Assembly: GCF_003268775.1 (NCBI RefSeq) | Contig: NZ_QLSU01000046.1 | Coordinates: 1-64,000 of the forward strand | Direction of reading: 5' to 3' | DNA from: Paraburkholderia unamae | GTDB lineage: Bacteria > Pseudomonadota > Gammaproteobacteria > Burkholderiales > Burkholderiaceae | DNA length: 64,000 bases | Shown: positions 26,594 through 34,992 of the stretch, in pieces | How positions within the stretch are numbered: position 1 is the stretch's first letter | How the letters are laid out: each line of letters opens with the position of its first letter | Made by a program: the position numbers and the translations under genes | Notes under the pieces: model-generated | Told to the model about the DNA's origin: nothing | What the model saw: the letters and a program-made list of their open reading frames with translations, nothing else | Databases searched by the model: none

Positions 26594-27621
26594 ACCGCTT
26601 CTCCTACACACGCGCCAAAAGCGTCGCCGACGCAGTACGTCTGCATGCGGTAACACCCAACGCCGAATTCCTTGCCGGCGGCACGAATCTGGTCGATTTG
26701 ATGCGCGAGAACGTCATGCGTCCCGCCGCGATCATCGACATCACGCGGCTGCCGCTTCGCGAGATCGAGGCAACGCAATACGGTGCACTGCGCATCGGCG
26801 CGCTCGTGTCTAATAGCACGCTTGCTTGGGACACGCGCGTAATCGAGCGCTATCCGCTGCTCGCCGCAGCCCTTCTGGCAGGCGCCTGCGCCCAGATCCG
26901 TAACGCGGCGACTGTCGGTGGCAACCTGCTTCAGCGCACACGCTGCCTTTACTTCTATGATCCAGCCACGAGCTGCAACAAGCGAGTTCCCGGCACCGGT
27001 TGCGCCGCGCTCGATGGAGTGAATCGCATGCACGCGATTTTTGGTGCGAGCGAGGATTGCATCGCCACGCACCCCTCTGATATGTGTGTGGCATTGGCAG
27101 CACTCGATGCGTCGCTCCATGTGGCAGGCCGGCGCGGCATACGCACATTGCCGTTCGACGACCTGCACCGCCTGCCGGGCCACACGCCGCACCGTGAAAC
27201 GACGCTCGCCGACGAAGAGCTCATCACGGCCATCGAAGTGCCAAGTGAAGGATACGCACAGCACTTCTCGTATCTGAAGCTGCGCGACCGGCAGTCGTAC
27301 GCGTTCGCGCTCGTTTCGGTCGCGCTGGGCGTGCGGGTCGAGAAAGGCGCGATTCGCGCATTGGGCTGCGCGCTGGGCGGAGTGGCCCACAAACCGTGGC
27401 GCGATCGCGACGCGGAAACGTTGCTGATCGGCCGGGCAGCCGACGATATCTCCGCGATCGAGCGCTACGCCGACGGCGTCGTGGCACACGCGGACCCTCG
27501 CCCGGGCAACGAGTTCAAGGTCGACCTCGCGCGTCGAGCCATCGTACGCGCATTCGAGCGGGCGCTTGCGCCCGATTCTGCGCCGCTGGCCGGGCGCGAC
27601 CCAGGGGAGCAACCAGCATGA
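26590..27621 (+). CDS. paoB: FAD subunit of a PaoABC-type molybdenum oxidoreductase, with [4Fe-4S] insertion
   Basis: About 343 residues from ATG 26590. The FAD-binding type (vanillyl-alcohol-oxidase-like) module shows EFLAGGTNLVDLMRENV and QIRNAATVGGNLLQRTRC. A Cys-rich insertion (RCLYFYDPATSCNKRVPG, TGCAALDG, ASEDCIATHPSDM) matches the additional [4Fe-4S] site of PaoB-type subunits and is absent from ordinary xanthine dehydrogenase FAD subunits. It is cotranscribed with its partners through four-base overlaps on both sides. Confidence 0.9.
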   Translation: MNRFSYTRAKSVADAVRLHAVTPNAEFLAGGTNLVDLMRENVMRPAAIIDITRLPLREIEATQYGALRIGALVSNSTLAWDTRVIERYPLLAAALLAGACAQIRNAATVGGNLLQRTRCLYFYDPATSCNKRVPGTGCAALDGVNRMHAIFGASEDCIATHPSDMCVALAALDASLHVAGRRGIRTLPFDDLHRLPGHTPHRETTLADEELITAIEVPSEGYAQHFSYLKLRDRQSYAFALVSVALGVRVEKGAIRALGCALGGVAHKPWRDRDAETLLIGRAADDISAIERYADGVVAHADPRPGNEFKVDLARRAIVRAFERALAPDSAPLAGRDPGEQPA

Positions 27622-29891
27622 GCGCCGCTTTCGAAACCCGCCCGATACACAGCGCGCGTATTGGGGAGCCGCTATCCCGCGTGGACGGCCACGCAAAGGT
27701 TACCGGCGCCGCACGCTACGCCGCCGAATTCGCCGCTACCGGACTTGTGCATGGCGTAGTCGTCAACGCGACGATCGCGCGCGGCGAGATCGTCGCGATC
27801 GACGCCTCAGCGGCGCAAGCGCTGCCCGGCGTGCTGCATGTCCTGACGCATGAGAACCGCATCGCGCTCGCCACGGAGGACGCCGACTGGAAGGACCAGA
27901 TCGCGCCCGGTGGAACACCGTTTCGCCCCCTCGCCGACGCACGCGTGCGATTTGCTGGCCAACCGATCGCGCTCGTGGTCGCAGAAACCCCAGAACTCGC
28001 GCAATACGCGGCCACGCTCCTACGCGTGCGCTACCGTAGCGAACCGCATCAGACCGAGCTGGCAAAGGTGGTGCAGGATGCCGTCATACCATCCACCGAA
28101 AAGGGCGGCTTCGAGCCGCCGCCCGCTCCGCGCGGCGACGCCTACCGGGCACTCCAGCGCGCTCACGCACGCTCCGATGCGTTTTATGCCACTCCTGTAG
28201 AGTTCCATCAGCCCATGGAGATGCACGGTTGCACCGTTGTGCCATCTGCGGATGGCCGCTTTACGGTCTACGAGAAGACCCAAGGCGTCGCCAACACACA
28301 GCAATATCTGATGAAGGTTTTTGGCCTCCAGCAGGAGCGCGTGCATGTGATTTCGCCATTCGTGGGCGGCGCCTTCGGCTCCGGCCTGCGCCCGCAATAT
28401 CATCTGCCGCTCGCGATGATGGCCGCGCGCGCCCTGCGCCGTCCGATACGCGTCGTACTCACACGCGCACAGATGTTCACCTTCGGTCATCGACCCGCGT
28501 CGATCCAGCACGTCGCGCTTGGCGCGCGACGCGACGGCAGGCTCGACGCGATCGTTCACGAGGCGGTAGGCGAGACCTCCCAGTTTGAGGACTTTACCGA
28601 TGTAGTCGTGAATTGGACCGGGCGGCTCTACCGTGCGCCGAACGTCCAACTCGGCTACAAGCTGGCGCGGCTCGATGTGTACACTCCACTCGACATGCGC
28701 GCACCGGGCGCTGCGCAAGGTCTCTTCGCGCTCGAATCCGCGATGGACGAACTTGCCGTCGCACTGGAAATGGACCCACTCGAATTGCGTATCCGCAACT
28801 ACGCGGACGACGACGCGAGCAAGCAACTGCCGTATTCGAGCAAGGCCCTGCTCGACTGCTACGCGCAAGGCGCGGAACGCTTCGGATGGGGCGCGCGCAT
28901 CGCGACGCCACGCTCGATGCGCGACGGCCACGAACTGGTCGGCTACGGCATGGCGACAGGCATGTGGGAAGCCATGCAGACCGAAGCCAGCGTGCGTGCG
29001 GTGCTGAATGCTCAGGGACGCCTCGATCTGTCGAGCGCCACTGCGGACATCGGAACGGGCACGTACACCGCCATTTCGCAGATCGCCGCCGACGCCCTGC
29101 GCATGAGCATCGACGATGTGGACTTCACACTCGGAGATACATCGCTGCCGCCAGCGCCGATTGAGGGCGGCTCATGGACGGTGTCGTCCGTGGGCAGTGC
29201 CGCCTCGGTCGCTTGCACGGAACTGCGTTCAAGACTAGCGCAACTGCTGCCCGCGCACGGCGGTATCGCCTTCGCCAATCTCGACCCGGCCGTGCTCGAC
29301 GACGCGCTCATGATTGAGCACGGCGAAATCGTCCTGCCCCAAGAAGTGGGGCTGGGCAGCGCGCGCGTTCGCATCGCCGACGTGCTTGCAGACGCGGGTA
29401 TGAAATCGCTGGCAGCCCAGGTCACGCTCAAGCCCGACGATATCCAGAAGCGCTACTCGATGGCTACACACTCGGCCGTGTTCACAGAAGTGCGCGTGGA
29501 CGAGGAGCTCGGCCAGGTTCGCGTCACGCGCGTGGTGAGCGCTGTCGCTGCGGGCCGCATCGTCAATCCGAAAACGGCATCAAACCAGATTGCTGGCGGC
29601 GTGGTGTGGGGAATCGGCATGGCTCTGCACGAGCATGCACAATTCGACCATACGCTCGGGCGCATCATGAATCACAACCTCGCGGAGTATCACGTGCCCG
29701 TCAATCGCGATATCGGCGAGATCGACGTGCTTTTCGTGGACGAACACGACGAGGTAGTGAATCCGCTCGGCGCCAAGGGCGTGGGAGAGATTGGCGTGGT
29801 AGGCGTCGCCGCTGCCGTCGCCAATGCGATTTACAACGCCACGGGCAAGCGTGTGCGTGAACTGCCCATCACGCTCGACAAGCTGCTCTGA
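27618..29891 (+). CDS. paoC: molybdopterin-binding catalytic subunit (PaoC/xanthine dehydrogenase family)
   Basis: 757 residues. The N-terminal part has the family signature RVDGHAKVTGAARYAAEF. The Mo-pterin region includes FVGGAFGSGLRPQYH and PLDMRAPGAAQGLFALESAM. The catalytic Glu of the hydroxylase family is in GAKGVGEIGVVGVAAAV near the C-terminus. It oxidises aldehydes or N-heterocycles using water as oxygen donor. It starts at ATG 27618, overlapping paoB by four bases. No XdhC/PaoD cofactor-insertion chaperone follows, which is unusual; it may be encoded elsewhere. The substrate is unknown. Confidence 0.91.
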   Translation: MSAAFETRPIHSARIGEPLSRVDGHAKVTGAARYAAEFAATGLVHGVVVNATIARGEIVAIDASAAQALPGVLHVLTHENRIALATEDADWKDQIAPGGTPFRPLADARVRFAGQPIALVVAETPELAQYAATLLRVRYRSEPHQTELAKVVQDAVIPSTEKGGFEPPPAPRGDAYRALQRAHARSDAFYATPVEFHQPMEMHGCTVVPSADGRFTVYEKTQGVANTQQYLMKVFGLQQERVHVISPFVGGAFGSGLRPQYHLPLAMMAARALRRPIRVVLTRAQMFTFGHRPASIQHVALGARRDGRLDAIVHEAVGETSQFEDFTDVVVNWTGRLYRAPNVQLGYKLARLDVYTPLDMRAPGAAQGLFALESAMDELAVALEMDPLELRIRNYADDDASKQLPYSSKALLDCYAQGAERFGWGARIATPRSMRDGHELVGYGMATGMWEAMQTEASVRAVLNAQGRLDLSSATADIGTGTYTAISQIAADALRMSIDDVDFTLGDTSLPPAPIEGGSWTVSSVGSAASVACTELRSRLAQLLPAHGGIAFANLDPAVLDDALMIEHGEIVLPQEVGLGSARVRIADVLADAGMKSLAAQVTLKPDDIQKRYSMATHSAVFTEVRVDEELGQVRVTRVVSAVAAGRIVNPKTASNQIAGGVVWGIGMALHEHAQFDHTLGRIMNHNLAEYHVPVNRDIGEIDVLFVDEHDEVVNPLGAKGVGEIGVVGVAAAVANAIYNATGKRVRELPITLDKLL

Positions 29892-29912
29892 TCTGCCACC
29901 ACCGCTCCCGAC

Positions 29913-29942
29913 GCGTGGGCGCCCCTAGACGTGCGCCCACGC
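29913..29942 (+). terminator. hairpin terminator after the molybdenum oxidoreductase operon
   Basis: A perfect 10-bp GC-rich stem (GCGTGGGCGC / GCGCCCACGC, ten-base loop) 21 bases after the paoC stop. There is no T-run on the plus strand. Confidence 0.45.
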
Positions 29943-30077
29943 CAACATCGCGACAACGTATGTCACAGGATGGCCAAAGAGATAACACGCATGTCCAACC
30001 TGCGGAGATGGGCCATCGCAAGCCAGCAGATTGCCCGGCAACTCCTATTCCCAAGGCCAGCTGGCACAATCGGGGGG

Positions 30078-30097
30078 CGGGCGCCGGGCGGCGCCCG
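30078..30097. terminator. hairpin between convergent operons
   Basis: An 8-bp stem (CGGGCGCC / GGCGCCCG, loop GGGC) followed by TTAAAT on the plus strand, lying between the paoC end and the end of the minus-strand YqjK-like gene. It could terminate in either direction. Confidence 0.4.
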
Positions 30098-30140
30098 TTA
30101 AATCGATGGCCGCAACACTCCATGCCCTGATGGCCATCGA

Positions 30141-30452
30141 TCAACGCATGTGCCGTAACCGGAAGTCGCGCGCAATCCAACCAGGCAAGCCGGAACGCAG
30201 GACAACGCGGAAGACTCGCCGAGGGCCGATCAGCAGTGTGCTGAGCAAGATAGAGCCGAGCAGGGTCACATGGGGCGCCGAGGCGAACGCGGTCACGACG
30301 TTAGCAATGCTCAGCGGATTTGCTCGGACTGAGTCGAACTCGACTGCGCGCGAGCCGACGTTTTCCGCAAGCAACTGCACGCGTGTAAGCTCCATATGAC
30401 TGAGCAGGATCGCCTCAGATGCCTGCCGGCTCAGCGGTGCGCGACGCCTCAT
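30141..30452 (-). CDS. YqjK-like small hypothetical protein
   Basis: 103 residues, Arg-rich at both ends, with one weakly hydrophobic helix (VTLLGSILLSTLLIG) and the segment LSHMELTRVQLLAENVGSRA. Its start overlaps the stop of the preceding YqjE-like gene by four bases, so it is the third gene of a yqjD-yqjE-yqjK-type operon. Identification rests mainly on operon position; function is unknown. Confidence 0.65.
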   Translation of the reverse strand: MRRRAPLSRQASEAILLSHMELTRVQLLAENVGSRAVEFDSVRANPLSIANVVTAFASAPHVTLLGSILLSTLLIGPRRVFRVVLRSGLPGWIARDFRLRHMR

Positions 30453-30823
30453 TTAAGCGCCTCCTTGAGCGTCTCGAGGTCGGCGCGCAGTTCGCTTTTG
30501 AGTATAGCGAACGACCGCACCGGCCTCTGAGCGCGGAAGACAAACAATGCCGCCACAGAAGCCACTAGCCAGAGCGCCGCGATGCTCCATACGACAACAA
30601 TAAAATAGCGCGTGTTCCAGGCAGATGCTATCAGTGCGATGCAGAAAAACGAGAGCGTAAACAAGCCGCTCACAGCGAGTGCCACGAGCGCGATGATCTC
30701 GCGTGTCACGTAGGCCCGAGCCTCGGACAGTTCGAGCGAAAGCAGGTGCCCGTAGTCCGCCGTGCGTAGGGTGACGAACCGCAATACGTTGTGCCAGCGG
30801 TCGAGCTTCGCATGTATCGTCAT
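30449..30823 (-). CDS. YqjE/holin-superfamily-III membrane protein
   Basis: 124 residues with two membrane helices (IIALVALAVSGLFTLSFFCI and FIVVVWSIAALWLVASVAAL) and an amphipathic N-terminus (LRTADYGHLLSLELSEARAY). This is the arrangement of YqjE/Actinobacterial holin-X proteins, often annotated as phage holin family. It is not evidence of a prophage: it sits in a yqjD/E/K-like operon. Probably an inner-membrane stress protein. Confidence 0.8.
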   Translation of the reverse strand: MTIHAKLDRWHNVLRFVTLRTADYGHLLSLELSEARAYVTREIIALVALAVSGLFTLSFFCIALIASAWNTRYFIVVVWSIAALWLVASVAALFVFRAQRPVRSFAILKSELRADLETLKEALK

Positions 30824-30874
30824 GGCCCACCTCGCACATGGGGCTGCTCAACATAGCCGTCGGATGCACGTCGC

Positions 30875-31138
30875 TCATTCGCGGTTCGCCGCCCATAAGG
30901 CACCCAAGGCGAAGCCGAATCCCAAAGCGATTCCCAGCATTGCCAGGGGGTTGTCCGCAACCGCCTCGCGCGTCGCCCCGGCCGCGTCGGTCGCAAGCTG
31001 CTGTGATTTACCGCATAGCGCCCTTGCTTTGCCCGATACTTGCATGCTGGTTCGCCCGAGCATGTCTCCCACAGCCTCCTGTGCTGTGCCGGCGAGTTCA
31101 CGCATGGTGCCTTCGGCCTTCGTCGTTCCCATTTTCAT
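30875..31138 (-). CDS. YqjD/ElaB-type (DUF883-like) membrane-anchored protein
   Basis: 87 residues from ATG 31138 (CAGGAGAG upstream). A CsbD-like charged N-terminus (MKMGTTKAEGTMRELAGTAQ) leads to a C-terminal glycine-zipper helix (ADNPLAMLGIALGFGFALGA). E. coli YqjD is a ribosome- and membrane-associated stationary-phase protein; the same role here is inference. It is the first gene of the three-gene operon. Confidence 0.78.
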   Translation of the reverse strand: MKMGTTKAEGTMRELAGTAQEAVGDMLGRTSMQVSGKARALCGKSQQLATDAAGATREAVADNPLAMLGIALGFGFALGALWAANRE

Positions 31139-31262
31139 GTCTCTCTCCTGTCGATTTGCCGGCGCAATGCGCGAAACCCGCGCAAATCCCATGTCCAGCA
31201 CCGGCCTATGCGCAACGCGCGTGCCACGAGGCGAGCGCAGGGTGTGAGCGCGTCTGGAAAAC

Positions 31263-32597
31263 CTAGAGGACTTGCACAATGGCATGCGCAGCCAAGGCAG
31301 CACAAATGACGACCGTGGCGAGCCAGCACAATGCGCGTGTCAACCAGTGCGCTTTCATCTCGCCCACCGCATCACGGCGCGCGCTCAGAAGTACCAGCAG
31401 GATCAGTACCGGGGAAACGGTCATCCCATTGGTCAATGCACTCCAGTAACAAGCCCGCAGCGGATCAACGCCGAATGCGTAGAACAGCAATGCGATGATC
31501 GCGCTCACCATCATGAGCAGCACCAGTACGCCGGCGATCCGGCGGTCGCGCTGCTCGCCTTGCGGCCACCCGAACGAACTGGCCGCGGCGTGCGCAGCGG
31601 AACCGGCGAGCGGCGGGAGGGCTAACAGAGCGGTGCCGAGGAGCGCGAAGCCGAGCACGCTTTGAGCATAGCCGCCCGCGACCGGGGCGATCGCCTGCGC
31701 CGCCGCCCGCGCCTGCCCGAACGGCGAGAGTGACGGATGTGCCGCATGCAGCGTCACAGCCGCGGCACATAGAATGAATGCGCTGCATAAGTTGGAGAGA
31801 AGGCAGCGGACCAGCGTGTCGCGCCGCATGTCTCGTAGCTGCTGCCGCAAATCCTTCGAGGACGTACGGCGACTATTGCGTTGCGCCTGACCACCCGAAC
31901 GCTCTTCGACTTCCTGCTCCGCCTGGGAGAACAACAGATACGGGCTGACCGTTGTGCCGAGCACCGCGAGCAGCATCGCCAGGAAATCCTCTGACCAGGC
32001 CACATGAGGGACGAGCGCCCCCGCCACGGTGCGCCACGGCACGTCCGCTATGAACAGGACGCCGGCATAGCAGAAAAGTGAAAGAGCAAGCCACTTGAGG
32101 TAACTGGCGTAACGCGCATAAGGCATGCACCACTGGAGGGCGAGTGAGGTACCAGCAAAAATAATCGTAAAGAACGGGACCGATCCCTGGAAAATCAGAT
32201 GCGCCGCTTCGCCCATTGCCAGCATGTCGGCTGCAATGTTGACGGTATTGGCGCCGAGGAAACGCGCGACCGCGAGCAGAAACAACCAACGCGAATAGTG
32301 TTCCCGCATGTTCTCAGTAAGGCCACTGCCCGTCACGGCCGCAACGCGCGCGGCCACCAACTGGAGCGCAACCATCGACGGGTAGGAAAGCACGCAGACC
32401 CACAGCAGATCGAAGCCGTACTGCGCGCCGGCTAACGAATACGTCAGAATGCCGCCGGGATCGTTGTCAGTGGCTATCGTACCGAGGCCGGGGCCGATGT
32501 CCGCCGCCCAGCCGTGCGCTGGCAGGCCGCTACGGCTTCGTCGTTGGGTTCGGTTCGCGAGAAGGCGTCGCGAATGTCGGGGCTCGCCGGTTTTCAT
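31263..32597 (-). CDS. Nramp-family divalent metal transporter
   Basis: About 444 residues, 11 predicted helices. The helix-1 motif is GPGLGTIATDNDPGGILTYS, whose DPG matches the metal-site Asp-Pro-Gly of Nramp proteins (usually DPGN; here DPGG). Helix 6 reads AVLGTTVSPYLLFSQAEQEV, where canonical Nramps have a Met-containing MPH motif, not visible here. The protein is therefore an Nramp-related transporter with altered metal-site residues, possibly for Mg2+ or another cation and not Mn2+. The start at 32597 (MKTGEPRHSRR) is tentative; longer frames have no ribosome-binding site. Confidence 0.8.
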   Translation of the reverse strand: MKTGEPRHSRRLLANRTQRRSRSGLPAHGWAADIGPGLGTIATDNDPGGILTYSLAGAQYGFDLLWVCVLSYPSMVALQLVAARVAAVTGSGLTENMREHYSRWLFLLAVARFLGANTVNIAADMLAMGEAAHLIFQGSVPFFTIIFAGTSLALQWCMPYARYASYLKWLALSLFCYAGVLFIADVPWRTVAGALVPHVAWSEDFLAMLLAVLGTTVSPYLLFSQAEQEVEERSGGQAQRNSRRTSSKDLRQQLRDMRRDTLVRCLLSNLCSAFILCAAAVTLHAAHPSLSPFGQARAAAQAIAPVAGGYAQSVLGFALLGTALLALPPLAGSAAHAAASSFGWPQGEQRDRRIAGVLVLLMMVSAIIALLFYAFGVDPLRACYWSALTNGMTVSPVLILLVLLSARRDAVGEMKAHWLTRALCWLATVVICAALAAHAIVQVL

Positions 32598-32778
32598 GAC
32601 AAGAGGCAGATGGCTCGTTCGGCACGCACTCGCACGCCCGCGCAGACGGCATACCCGCGCACCCGCGTTGCCGCCAATCGCATTCAGGACGCGGCATCCC
32701 ATTTGCTATGTCCAGACAGGGAAGCAACCCGGTCTTTTCATCGTGGCATCTGCTGGGCACAACCAGGAGGAAATCGCA

Positions 32779-33333
32779 ATGGCTAACATTCTCGACAACT
32801 GCAAGGTTGCAATTCTTGCGGTGGATGGATTCGAAGAAGTTGAATTAACCGAGCCGCTTAGAGCGCTGATGGAAGCTGGCGCAAAAGTCGACGTGATCTC
32901 AGAGAAAGCCGGTGAAATTCAGGGGTTTCGACATGTCGAAAAGGGAAGCAAAATCCGCGTCGACCGGACTTTTGACGGCGTAAAGGCCGACGACTACGAC
33001 GCGATCGTGCTCCCCGGCGGCGTGGTGAATGGCGACGCCATCCGGCTCATCCCTGAGGCGCAGGCATTCGTGCGCGCGGCCAACGACGCGCACAAGCCAA
33101 TAGCCGTGATCTGTCATGGTGGCTGGCTGCCGGTGTCCGCAGGCATCGTTGAGGGACACACGATGACGAGTTGGCCGTCACTGCAGGATGACATTCGCAA
33201 TGCAGGCGGCAAATGGGTCGACGAGAGCATAGTCCACGACGGCAACTTCATTACGAGTCGTAAGCCCGATGACCTACCCGCCTTCAATGCGGAGCTGATC
33301 TCAACGCTCTCGGCCGCAGCGGGCACCGCATGA
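32779..33333 (+). CDS. PfpI/DJ-1 family protein (type 1 glutamine-amidotransferase-like)
   Basis: About 184 residues from ATG 32779 (AGGAGG upstream). The PfpI pattern is clear: KVAILAVDGFEEVELTEPLR, AIVLPGGVVNGDAI and the nucleophile elbow IAVICHGGWLPVSAG (catalytic Cys next to His). Members act as glyoxalase III/deglycases or proteases; which one cannot be told. It is a single gene, just upstream of the respiratory island but separated by 64 bases without overlap. Confidence 0.9.
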   Translation: MANILDNCKVAILAVDGFEEVELTEPLRALMEAGAKVDVISEKAGEIQGFRHVEKGSKIRVDRTFDGVKADDYDAIVLPGGVVNGDAIRLIPEAQAFVRAANDAHKPIAVICHGGWLPVSAGIVEGHTMTSWPSLQDDIRNAGGKWVDESIVHDGNFITSRKPDDLPAFNAELISTLSAAAGTA

Positions 33334-33397
33334 TGCGGATGGCCCGCTGAACCTGCTGAACCCACCCGTAACCCAGAGCTGTCACGCAGGAGCGCCA

Positions 33398-34330
33398 ATG
33401 ACACAAAGCACCCGGATCGCCGCCGGCATCGCCAGCGTCACAGTAGGCGCCGCACTCGCGCTCTGGTCAACGCGCGATCTACGTGAGGCGAAACGCGCCT
33501 CGGCACCCGGCAAGCACATCGCAGCTGCGCGCGCGTTCAATCACGGCTCCGCCCTGCTCGCGCTCTCCGTGCTGGCCGATAGCGCCATGGAGCATTACCG
33601 CGGCTCATTCGAGAATTGCGCAATGTACTTGCCGCCCGTGGTTGCGTTCTGCTCGCTGGGCGCAGCCCTGCATGGCGGCGCCGATGCGCGCGCGGAGTCG
33701 CACCGGTTGCGTCATGCAATTCAGATATGTGGCGCGGCCACGGGTACAGCAGGCACCGCGTTCCATCTCTATAACGTGACGAAGCGGCCCGGCGGGCTCT
33801 CCTGGCAAAACCTATTCTATGGCGCCCCAGCGGGGGCGCCATTCGCGCTGGTGCTTTCCGGCGTACTCGGCTCGATCGCCGAGCAGCTACGCGATGAGCC
33901 CGAGCACGATCCGCAGCTTTTCGGCATGCCCGCCGGCAAAGCACTCGCCCTGGTCGCGGGTGCGGGGCTGATCGGCACGGCGGCGGAGGCTGCGTTGCTG
34001 CACTTTCGCGGCTCGTTTCAGCACCCAGCCATGTACGCGCCAGTGACCGTCGTGCCCGTGGGTGGCGTGCTGCTGGCTCATGCGGCGTTCGCCTCGCCCC
34101 GGCATGCGGCTCGCGCAAGTGTCTTCGCGCGACTGTGGCTGCGCCTTACCGCAGCGCTCGGCTTTGCGGGACTCGGCTTTCACGTGAACGGCGTAGTGCG
34201 CGCGCACGGCGGCTGGCACAACTGGTCGCAGAACCTGTTCGCGGGGCCGCCCCTACCGGCGCCGCCCGCGTTCAGTGCACTCGCGCTCGCGGGCCTCGCT
34301 GCGTTGCGTATGCGGGAGACGGAGCGATGA
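33398..34330 (+). CDS. internally duplicated membrane protein with repeated histidines
   Basis: 310 residues, about eight hydrophobic helices in two related halves. Half 1 has EHYRGSFENCAMYLPP (His66), ALHGG (His92) and FHLYNVTKRPGG...WQNLF (His123). Half 2 has LHFRGSFQHPAMYAPV (His202), LAHA (His228) and FHVNGVVRAHGG...SQNLF (His262). Three histidines occupy equivalent places in both halves. I do not recognise the family. Its stop overlaps the start of the dehydrogenase small subunit (ATGA), so it belongs to the respiratory operon. A haem- or quinone-binding membrane anchor is a reasonable hypothesis, not a demonstrated function. Confidence 0.75.
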   Translation: MTQSTRIAAGIASVTVGAALALWSTRDLREAKRASAPGKHIAAARAFNHGSALLALSVLADSAMEHYRGSFENCAMYLPPVVAFCSLGAALHGGADARAESHRLRHAIQICGAATGTAGTAFHLYNVTKRPGGLSWQNLFYGAPAGAPFALVLSGVLGSIAEQLRDEPEHDPQLFGMPAGKALALVAGAGLIGTAAEAALLHFRGSFQHPAMYAPVTVVPVGGVLLAHAAFASPRHAARASVFARLWLRLTAALGFAGLGFHVNGVVRAHGGWHNWSQNLFAGPPLPAPPAFSALALAGLAALRMRETER

Positions 34331-34992
34331 AGCGCACACCGAAGTACCCCGGCTACGATGTGCTCGCCAAGCGCGAGACGCCTTCGTGGGATGTGCCCAC
34401 CCGCGCGGTGATAGCCGCGCGCCTGAACACACCAGACAAGGCTCGCTATCTCGCGCCTTCGCGTTGGCAAACATTGAAAGCGCTGTGCGCCACGATCGTC
34501 CCTCAAGCGGGCTCCGGCGACCACGAAAATCGCTGCGTGCCCCTCGCCGCGCTCGTGGAAGAAAAACTGCTCGACGATCGCCGCGACGGCTATCGCGACG
34601 CACGCCTGCCGCCGTTACGCGAAGCGTGGGAAATGGGACTCGCGGCTCTCGATGCGGAAAGCAGAGCCGCCTTCCGCTCGCCCTTCGCGAGTCTCGACGA
34701 CGAACAGCGGCGCCTACTCGTCACGCGCATGCAGCAAGGCAAGCTGCGCGGCAGCGCATGGCGCGGCGTTCCGTGCGACGTGTTCTTCCAGAAGCGCGTG
34801 CTGCACGATCTGGCATCCGCCTACTGGTCGCACCCCACCGCCTGGAACGCAATGGGCTTCGGCGGCCCGGCGAACCCGCGTGGCTATGTGCGCCTCTACA
34901 CGAACCGCCGCGACCCGTGGGAAGCCGTCGAGGCCGACGAGAGCGAGAGCGCACAACTGGCGGCGCGCCTGGAGAATAAGCATGTGCGCTGA
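34327..34992 (+). CDS. gluconate 2-dehydrogenase subunit 3 family protein
   Basis: About 221 residues from ATG 34327. Features of the family are RWQTLKALCATIVPQAG, FFQKRVLHDLASAYWSHPTA and the C-terminal GFGGPANPRGYVRL. In GMC dehydrogenases this small subunit is needed for folding and export of the catalytic subunit and normally bears a twin-arginine signal. Here the N-terminus (MKRTPKYPGYDVLAKRETPS) has none that I can see. The gene overlaps its neighbours on both sides (4 and 11 bases), so it is translated together with the GMC subunit. Confidence 0.88.
   Translation: MKRTPKYPGYDVLAKRETPSWDVPTRAVIAARLNTPDKARYLAPSRWQTLKALCATIVPQAGSGDHENRCVPLAALVEEKLLDDRRDGYRDARLPPLREAWEMGLAALDAESRAAFRSPFASLDDEQRRLLVTRMQQGKLRGSAWRGVPCDVFFQKRVLHDLASAYWSHPTAWNAMGFGGPANPRGYVRLYTNRRDPWEAVEADESESAQLAARLENKHVR

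Noticed and set aside
30449..30823. Phage-holin-like annotation, hinting at a prophage
   Set aside because: The protein is YqjE-like and sits in a YqjD/E/K-type operon; there are no other phage genes, integrase or attachment sites.
33398..34330. Calling the duplicated membrane protein a cytochrome b
   Set aside because: The repeated histidines are suggestive, but the helix spacing was judged by eye and no known cytochrome b signature was found; kept as a hypothesis only.
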